A stretch of DNA of 64,000 nt from Drosophila miranda (taxonomy: Eukaryota > Arthropoda > Insecta > Diptera > Drosophilidae): the NCBI RefSeq assembly GCF_003369915.1, contig NC_046673.1, positions 7,052,001 through 7,116,000 on the forward strand, given 5' to 3'. The position numbers were made by a program, and so were the translations under genes. The notes below the pieces were generated by a model. It was not told where the DNA came from and did no database searches. It was given only the letters and a program-made list of their open reading frames with translations. Of this stretch, positions 57,087 through 64,000 are shown in pieces (position 1 is the first letter of the stretch; every line of letters starts with the position of its first letter).

Positions 57087-58350
57087 ATGTCGGAGAATAG
57101 CTTTAACTCAAAGTATTTGGACGATGACGATGAGGACGATGCGATTGCTGCCTCTGAGGGTGTGTACCAATGAATCCTCTAAACTAAATATAATCCACGC
57201 GTTTGTCTCGCGCTTTAGGCAAAGTTTCGAGCCAGGTGGCCAAGCGCATCTGGCAGCCAACCATCGATGATACTACCCCTGGGGTCTGGGAGCCGCCCGA
57301 GAAGCCCCTGCCCCACGTGGAGGAGGATGCTCCGATGAGTGCCGAGGCCCTGGCGGAGGCTCTAGCGGTGAGCGAGACCGCCTCGGACTTTATACACGAA
57401 GTGGAGCGCTCTCTCTACGGCGACAACAGCAAGGAGAACGGCTCCGCCCAGTACTTCAAGGCGGCCGAGAATTATTCGCTGTTTGGCGCCAACTACATGG
57501 GCTTGGAGGAGGACAAGAACAAAAAACCGCCGCCGGGCTTCGACCAAAGCTCCAGTCAGATTGCGGCTGGATCGGCCGGAGTATCCGGCCAAAGCTACTC
57601 GGGGTAAGTGGTGCTCTAGGCTTTCAATGAATTAGGAATCGATGATTCGTTGGCTAGAATATGCCCAATATGCCCTCCTTCTTAGCTGTTCTGAGGAAAA
57701 CCCCAACTCTATCCGTATTTCAGGGACCCTCTTCATCCGGAATGGGCGGCATGGCAATGTCCCAGCAGCCGCAGCACAAGGCCGCGAATCAGCCAGGACC
57801 TGCAGCGCTGCTTCCACAGCAGCAGCAGCATCCGCGTCATCCTTCGCCAGCGACAGTGCCCAGGGTCATAGCCGAGGCAGCAGCTCTGGCTGGAGCTGGG
57901 GCTGGCATCGACATTGGCCTGCACGCCCATGGACATCTGCCCAGTGCCACGGAAATGACCATCGGACACATTTACCAGGAGCTCATGGGCATGAATTTCA
58001 ATCAGGCCAATATACAGCAGCAGCAGCAGCAACACCACCACCAGCAGCAGCAGCAGCACCACCAGCAGCAGCAGCAGCAGCACCACCACCAGCAGCAGCA
58101 GCAGGCGGCTCTGAAGCAGCAGCAGCAGGCGGCTCTGAAGCAGCAGGCGGCTCTGAAGCAGCAGGCGGCTCTCCTCTCCTACGGCCAAAAGGCCGTAACA
58201 GCAACTGGCATAGTCCCTGACCCACGCGACGTATGTTCTCAAAGCGGTGTTTCTTGCGTATCGTGCCCGTTTGCGTCGCCAGGTCCACTTCTGGGACAAC
58301 TAGAGTACGGCCAGGACATTACACTCCACACCCACAGATTAGATGACTAG
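57087..58350 (+). pseudogene. Q/H-rich gene, frameshift at exon 2 end (Be)
   Basis: Exons 57087-57159, 57219-57603, 57724-58350. Four-G donor run as in Ba puts exon 3 out of phase. A to T occurs in EMAIGH. LEYG-type tail. Confidence 0.8.
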
Positions 58351-58730
58351 TTTTAAAATATTTTGTTTGTTTGTTTTGTCGAGTTTGTTGTCGTCTCCTC
58401 TGGGCTGATGACCGACAGCATAGCAAGGCGTACTCTTAAACAGTCTTCAAAGTTATTTAGTTCTACGACACACACATTGCGGTCCGCCTCAGCAGATGGA
58501 TCCCTGTGCCTGTGCCCAGAATGTCGCGGCTCCGCGCGTACTGGAGTCCGATTCCACACGAGGGCGAGGCATGAGTTCAATATCTTCTTGTTGCTGCAGA
58601 GCGCCTCCCGGCTGCTGGGTTTTTGCAATGATTAAAATGACCTTCATTCCCTGATGACAGACAGTCACTGGAAAACGGTCAAACTGGTCAAAAGATCAGT
58701 CCAACGCCTTCCTCTTCGAGGAGGACGTGC

Positions 58731-58868
58731 CCAGCTGTCCGTAGCACTTGCGGCCCCACATGAGGATCTCGTTGTTGCGGAGCAGCGCCGCATTGTGGGT
58801 CCAGCCGACGGCCAGCTGCCGCACGTCCTCCTCGAAGAGGAAGGCGTTGGACTGGTCTTTTGACCAGT
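58731..58868 (-). pseudogene. RCC1-repeat exon fragment at palindrome centre
   Basis: About 140 bp of the RCC1 exon (VGWTHNAALLRNN, MWGRKCYGQLG) on the minus strand. Its left end is fused at 5-bp microhomology cgtgc to the same exon in + orientation (58690-58730). Confidence 0.8.
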
Positions 58869-59200
58869 TTGACCGTTTTCCAGTGACTGTCTGTCATCAG
58901 GGAATGAAGGTCATTTTAATCATTGCAAAAACCCAGCAGCCGGGAGGCGCTCTGCAGCAACAAGAAGATATTGAACTCATGCCTCGCCCTCGTGTGGAAT
59001 CGGACTCCAGTACGCGCGGAGCCGCGACATTCTGGGCACAGGCACAGGGATCCATCTGCTGAGGCGGACCGCAATGTGTGTGTCGTAGAACTAAATAACT
59101 TTGAAGACTGTTTAAGAGTACGCCTTGCTATGCTGTCGGTCATCAGCCCAGAGGAGACGACAACAAGCTCGACAAAACAAACAAACAAAATATTTTAAAA

Positions 59201-60420
59201 CTAGTCATCTAATCTGTGGGTGTGGAGTGTAATGTCCTGGCCGTACTCTAGTTGTCCCAGAAGTGGACCTGGCGACGCAAACGGGCACGATACGCAAGAA
59301 ACACCGCTTTGAGAACATACGTCGCGTGGGTCAGGGACTATGCCAGTTGCTGTTACGGCCTTTTGGCCGTAGGAGAGGAGAGCCGCCTGCTGCTTCAGAG
59401 CCGCCTGCTGCTGCTGCTGGTGGTGGTGCTGCTGCTGCTGCTGGTGGTGCTGCTGCTGCTGCTGGTGGTGGTGTTGCTGCTGCTGCTGCTGTATATTGGC
59501 CTGATTGAAATTCATGCCCATGAGCTCCTGGTAAATGTGTCCGATGGTCATTTCCGTGGCACTGGGCAGATGTCCATGGGCGTGCAGGCCAATGTCGATG
59601 CCAGCCCCAGCTCCAGCCAGAGCTGCTGCCTCGGCTATGACCCTGGGCACTGTCGCTGGCGAAGGATGACGCGGATGCTGCTGCTGCTGTGGAAGCAGCG
59701 CTGCAGGTCCTGGCTGATTCGCGGCCTTGTGCTGCGGCTGCTGGGACATTGCCATGCCGCCCATTCCGGATGAAGAGGGTCCCTGAAATACGGATAGAGT
59801 TGGGGTTTTCCTCAGAACAGCTAAGAAGGAGGGCATATTGGGCATATTCTAGCCAACGAATCATCGATTCCTAATTCATTGAAAGCCTAGAGCACCACTT
59901 ACCCCCGAGTAGCTTTGGCCGGATACTCCGGCCGATCCAGCCGCAATCTGACTGGAGCTTTGGTCGAAGCCCGGCGGCGGTTTTTTGTTCTTGTCCTCCT
60001 CCAAGCCCATGTAGTTGGCGCCAAACAGCGAATAATTCTCGGCCGCCTTGAAGTACTGGGCGGAGCCGTTCTCCTTGCTGTTGTCGCCGTAGAGAGAGCG
60101 CTCCACTTCGTGTATAAAGTCCGAGGCGGTCTCGCTCACCGCTAGAGCCTCCGCCAGGGCCTCGGCACTCATCGGAGCATCCTCCTCCACGTGGGGCAGG
60201 GGCTTCTCGGGCGGCTCCCAGACCCCAGGGGTAGTATCATCGATGGTTGGCTGCCAGATGCGCTTGGCCACCTGGCTCGAAACTTTGCCTAAAGCGCGAG
60301 ACAAGCGCGTGGATTATATTTAGTTTAGAGGATTCATTGGTACACACCCTCAGAGGCAGCAATCGCATCGTCCTCATCGTCATCGTCCAAATACTTTGAG
60401 TTGAAGCTATTCTCCGACAT
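59201..60420 (-). CDS. Q/H-rich protein, three exons, 346 aa (C1)
   Basis: Minus-strand exons 60420-60348, 60288-59903, 59782-59201, with an intact five-G donor and consistent phases. It has the EMTIGH and NPNSIR-type changes of Be, so it arose from a Be-like unit, yet it lacks Be's donor frameshift. LEYG tail. Confidence 0.7.
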
Positions 60421-60828
60421 CTTTTTGTGCGAGAAAGAAATGAAAATGTTTATTGGAAAGAAACACCGCTGAACGAGAACCTTCACTGCTTCGAGCGAAA
60501 TGGAAGCAATCGGATCCCAGTCGTGTGTTCGTTTGTTTATGGCGATCGGTTGCACAAAAAAAATTGATTTATGGGAAATTTATTTTATTTATGCGGAGTG
60601 GTCTACTAATACACGCTGAAGTTTCTCGGAATTACTGCCCGACACAGACGCCTACCACGACAGTGCGTGTGCGTGTGTGTATCAGTGGATGAACTATTGG
60701 CAGCACTGGTTAATCTTTTTGTGTATTGGTGAACGAAAAATGCCGGCATACACATGCCCACAGAAGTCTTAAAGTGAGACTTCTGCGGATCGAAGAAATA
60801 TCAATCCAATCCATTGCATTTTGCGCAG

Positions 60829-61071
60829 AAGAAGCGATGTCTCACTTTGGGCGACTTTTTCTGTGCTGCCAAATATTTAAGGGAGATAGTTCTCTGCTCT
60901 GAGGCATCTATCATGGAACACGAGTGTGTAGAGGCCGGTGCCGCAAATATTTCGAATATTTCATTGCACTTTGATGATTCTCCATCGCCATTTGCACTTG
61001 TTGGCTTCAAAAACCATAAGCGCCCTCAAATTCATCCACTAATTGCCTGGCAAGCCGCACATTTCGAATAA
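60829..61071 (+). CDS. Conserved short ORF (C1)
   Basis: K-form protein, intact, back on the plus strand. Confidence 0.4.
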   Translation, partial: KKRCLTLGDFFCAAKYLREIVLCSEASIMEHECVEAGAANISNISLHFDDSPSPFALVGFKNHKRPQIHPLIAWQAAHFE

Positions 61072-61407
61072 AATATATAAAAATCTACCATTTACCATAT
61101 TTACCTTCTTTTTTCTGTGGAAAAGATTAAGTTTTTGAAAAACAAAGCACTTTATTTTCACTGTAAAAATGGCAAATAGTATTTGCAACGAAAATTCCGC
61201 GGAGTTCAAGTAAAGCTGCTGAAGGTTGAAAAACTTCATTGTAACTATCGATACATCGATGTTTCTTCAACTATCGATGGAAGAAAGAGCGCCAACTGCT
61301 TGGGTTTGATTATTCGTACAATTTTGCTCATGATCCGACATCAAATACCTTAATTTCGATATTCCGTTTAGTATTTTTAAGCATTTTTAACATTTATTAT
61401 AAAATTA

Positions 61408-62780
61408 ATTAACAGACGACTCGGAAATGGCGTAACAGATGTTATGATCCGCCTCTTTGCCACCCTGGCCTATCGTTCCCAGCTAGCTCACCGGGAAGTC
61501 AGGGGTGTTTCCGACCCGATAAGCCAGGGGACGGATTGAACAAAACAAAAAAACATACAAAAAAAACAAATCTAATTTATAGGACAGACTTGTCCTCGTT
61601 GGCACTTTCGTCAGCGGGGATAGTTGGTTTCGTTATCCCTAGCAGGGTCCCACCCTTCCATGAGCGCCACCTTTTGAATTCGCTCCCTTTTCATATTCAG
61701 GGTCCCGCTCTTCTTCTCGCTCTCGACCCTCCCAACTACCGTTTTCTATTCACTCATGACTCTTTTCAAATATTCCTTTTATATCCATTATATTTTTATA
61801 TTACATTATTAATTAATAATAATTAATAATCTAGGTTTATATAAAGGAAACAAATACTAACACAAAAATACTAAAAAAAAAAAATAAACCCTATGGGTGT
61901 GTGTGAATCGTGTGTGTGTATTGCTGCTTTGAAGTCCGGATTCTTTCCCCGGGGGGCTGGTGTGTGGGGACATAAACGTGTCTCCAGTCGGTGCTCCGCT
62001 GACGGTCCCTTGGTGCCGGTGCTCCGCTGACGGTTCTCGCATCAGTTTCCCGGCCTGGCCAGTACCGGGATGCTGCTGCCGATGTCCGCCGCTTCTGCTG
62101 ATGTTGATGCCTGCCGCTGATGTCTTGGTGGGATCGTCGTCTCCACGATCACCAATTTTGTTTCCTTTTTTTCTTTTAGGGCACGTGCGGCCTCCACTAT
62201 TCTCCACCGGAAACTCTCCCTTTTCTTCCTCCTCGCCCCGTTTCCTTTTCTCCTACGCAACTCTGCCACTGCTTCCCAGGATCCACTATAGATGCCGCTG
62301 TCTCTTTCTTCTCCAGCCCTGATACCTATCGGCTCTGTCCAAAACCGCCCAAAACACAGAAGCCCGAGCCAGCTCCGGCCAACTTCACGCGCTGCATCTG
62401 GAAATTGATCGAAAATTTAATTTAAAGCCAATCCACTGGCACTTACACATTCTCTGTACTGTTGTTGCCACAGTTTCCGTGCTCGTTCCAGCCCCAGGTG
62501 TAGATCTCGCCGGCTGTAGTCCGCAGCAGGCCGTGCTCTGCCCCCATGTGCACGCGAGCAGGCGTCTGGCCGTCGGGCAGTCGGAGGCTCAGTGGCTGGG
62601 GCACCGCCTGCTGCTCGCTGATCGAGCCCGTGCCCAGCTCTCCGTAGCACTTGCGGCCCCACATGAGGATCTCGTTGTTGCGGAGCAGCGCCGCATTGTG
62701 GGTCCAGCCGACGGCCAGCTGCCGCACGTCCTCCTCGAAGAGGAAGGCGTTGGACTGGTCTTTTGACCAGTTTGACCGTT
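61408..62780 (-). pseudogene. RCC1-repeat gene, last exon split by solo LTR (C1/C2)
   Basis: Exon about 62764-62449, donor gtgtaag, a shortened intron with a ~13-bp deletion, then last exon 62397-62357. That exon is interrupted after GGCTTCTG by the solo LTR and resumes at 61439 to the stop near 61408. Q to E in CYGQLG. Confidence 0.8.
61440..62356. mobile_element. Solo LTR, 917 bp
   Basis: Starts TGTTATG and ends AAAACA; flanked by the 4-bp duplication CAGA (61436-61439 and 62357-62360). The empty site is gtaacagaagccc in other units. No internal coding sequence. It shares ccaccctggcct with the 1340-bp LTR (4446-4457), hinting at a related family. Orientation unassigned, but the tataaag-like box near 61839 suits plus. 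Confidence 0.85.
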
Positions 62781-63103
62781 TTCCAGTGACTGTCTGTCAT
62801 CAGGGAATGAAGGTCATTTTAATCATTGCAAAAACCCAGCAGCCGGGAGGCGCTCTGCAGCAACAAGAAGATATTGAACTCATGCCTCGCCCTCGTGTGG
62901 AATCGGACTCCAGTACGCGCGGAGCCGCGACATTCTGGGCACAGGCACAGGGATCCATCTGCTGAGGCGGACCGCAATGTGTGTGTCGTAGAACTAAATA
63001 ACTTTGAAGACTGTTTAAGAGTACGCCTTGCTATGCTGTCGGTCATCAGCCCAGAGGAGACGACAACAAACTCGACAAAACAAACAAACAAAATATTTTA
63101 AAA

Positions 63104-63736
63104 CTAGTCATCTAATCTGTGGGTGTGGAGTGTAATGTCCTGGCCGTACTCTAGTTGTCCCAGAAGTGGACCTGGCGACGCAAACGGGCACGATACGCAA
63201 GAAACACCGCTTTGAGAACATACGTCGCGTGGGTCAGGGACTATGCCAGTTGCTGTTACGGCCTTTTGGCCGTAGGAGAGGAGAGCCGCCTGCTGCTTCA
63301 GAGCCGCCTGCTGCTGCTGCTTCAGAGCCGCCTGCTGCTGCTGCTTCAGAGCCGCCTGCTGCTGCTGCTGGTGGTGGTGCTGCTGCTTCTGCTGCTGGTG
63401 GTGCTGCTGCTGCTGCTGGTGGTGGTGTTGCTGCTGCTGCTGCTGTATATTGGCCTGATTGAAATTCATGCCCATGAGCTCCTGGTAAATGTGTCCGATG
63501 GTCATTTCCGTGGCACTGGGCAGATGTCCATGGGCGTGCAGGCCAATGTAGATGCCAGCCCCAGCTCCAGCCAGAGCTGCTGCCTCGGCTATGACCCTGG
63601 GCACTGTCGCTGGCGAAGGATGACGCGGATGCTGCTGCTGCTGTGGAAGCAGCGCTGCAGGTCCTGGCTGATTCGCGGCCTTGTGCTGCGGCTGCTGGGA
63701 CATTGCCATGCCGCCCATTCCGGATGAAGAGGGTCC
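63104..63736 (-). CDS. Q/H-rich gene, exon 3 (C2, partial gene)
   Basis: Exon 3 from 63736 to stop 63104, with three AALKQQ blocks, a K inside the Q tract, and D to Y in GIDIGL. Its exon 2 (63857 upward, intact five-G donor) runs off the window. Confidence 0.7.
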   Translation of the reverse strand, partial: GPSSSGMGGMAMSQQPQHKAANQPGPAALLPQQQQHPRHPSPATVPRVIAEAAALAGAGAGIYIGLHAHGHLPSATEMTIGHIYQELMGMNFNQANIQQQQQQHHHQQQQQHHQQQKQQHHHQQQQQAALKQQQQAALKQQQQAALKQQAALLSYGQKAVTATGIVPDPRDVCSQSGVSCVSCPFASPGPLLGQLEYGQDITLHTHRLDD

Positions 63737-63856
63737 CTGAAATACGGATAGAGTTGGGGTTTTCCTCAGAACAGCTAAGAAGGAGGGCATATTGGGCATA
63801 TTCTAGCCAACGAATCATCGATTCCTAATTCATTGAAAGCCTAGAGCACCACTTAC

Positions 63857-64000
63857 CCCCGAGTAGCTTTGGCCGGATACTCCGGCCGATCCAGCCGCAA
63901 TCTGACTGGAGCTTTGGTCGAAGCCCGGCGGCGGTTTTTTGTTCTTGTCCTCCTCCAAGCCCATGTAGTTGGCGCCAAACAGCGAATAATTCTCGGCCGC
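63857..64000 (-). CDS. Q/H-rich gene, exon 2 (C2), cut by window end
   Basis: Encodes ...ENYSLFGANYMGLEEDK through SGQSYSG to the donor at 63856. Remainder lies outside the window. Confidence 0.7.

Larger units (their letters stand above)
43319..58730 (+). repeat. Array B: five ~3-kb tandem units, dimeric higher-order pattern
   Basis: RCC1 exons recur at 43831, 46865, 49910, 52802 and 55854 (steps 3034, 3045, 2892, 3052 bp). Each unit carries RCC1 exons (+), the short ORF (-), the Q/H-rich gene (+) and fragment Z (-). The exon-3 tail alternates between LEDGQD...DMERSSI (ending 43449, 49591, 55472) and LEYGQD...RLDD-stop (46488, 52425, 58350), so the true repeat is a ~5.9-6.1-kb dimer. Confidence 0.9.
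56085..61402. repeat. Palindrome with ~2.6-kb arms and 90-bp spacer
   Basis: Left arm 56085-58730 and right arm 58821-61402 are reverse complements apart from tract-length and small indels. Spacer 58731-58820 is RCC1 exon sequence in the right-arm orientation. Outer limits: the left arm stops where Be's RCC1 deletion begins; the right arm continues into the full RCC1 last exon. Confidence 0.9.
58821..64000 (-). repeat. Inverted array B units (C1 and partial C2)
   Basis: Same unit order as array B but reversed. C1 58821-61439; the solo LTR; C2 62357-64000, cut by the window end. Confidence 0.9.

Noticed and set aside
61536-62322. ORFs within the solo LTR
   Set aside because: Low-complexity S/L/P-rich, inside a non-coding LTR.
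1-64000. CRISPR array or bacterial operon
   Set aside because: Spliced genes, Drosophila promoter motifs and eukaryotic TEs; the repeats are kilobase-scale or microsatellite, not repeat-spacer.
1-64000. tRNA or rRNA genes
   Set aside because: I saw no sequence resembling them; this was by eye only.

Overview
Eukaryotic DNA, almost certainly from a Drosophila. Genes have short (60-120 bp) spliceosomal introns, DRE-type promoter boxes (TATCGATA), CAG/CAC glutamine-histidine tracts, a gypsy-superfamily LTR retrotransposon, a solo LTR and a LINE with a TAA-type tail. The best-recognised gene is tan (N-beta-alanyl amine hydrolase). The amplified, rearranged and TE-laden layout resembles the multicopy arrays known from Drosophila Y/neo-Y and other heterochromatic regions, such as those of the obscura group. 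Species and chromosome are inference only.

Layout. (1) 1-43318 is array A: a tail of one unit (A0, 1-3811), then head-to-tail units A1 (12456-20555), A2 (20556-28592), A3 (28593-37464) and truncated A4 (37465-43318), about 8.04-8.1 kb each before insertions. On the + strand each unit holds: a gene-poor leader; a truncated cap-binding-protein-80-like (MIF4G-type) gene (+); the last five exons of tan (-); about 2.3 kb of AT-rich DNA with degenerate ~192-bp repeats; an orphan last exon of a Q/H-rich gene (+); a short conserved ORF (+); and the last two exons of an RCC1-repeat (SERGEF-like) gene (-). (2) 3812-12451 is a full-length 8.64-kb gag-pol retrotransposon with 1340-bp LTRs and a TTCG target duplication, inserted between A0 and A1. 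(3) 29756-30472 is a 5'-truncated LINE in A3 with a 54-bp target duplication. (4) 43319-58730 is array B: ~3-kb units, all on +, each with RCC1 exons, the short ORF (now -), the complete three-exon Q/H-rich gene and an unrecognised minus-strand fragment. Variants alternate, giving a dimeric ~5.9-6.1-kb higher-order repeat. (5) At 58731-58820 array B folds back on itself. The arms (56085-58730 and 58821-61402) form a ~2.6-kb palindrome with a 90-bp spacer, and inverted B units continue to the window end, interrupted by a 917-bp solo LTR (61440-62356).

Across copies the RCC1 fragments carry several different disabling changes. The tan fragments keep every splice site and the whole catalytic (Cys-nucleophile) subunit but lack the N-terminal exons. 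Several Q/H-gene copies remain open across all three exons (346-371 aa). No pathway links these genes. They look like a passenger set amplified together, plausibly under dosage or sex-chromosome conflict or by neutral array expansion, and the palindrome could yield double-stranded RNA if transcribed.
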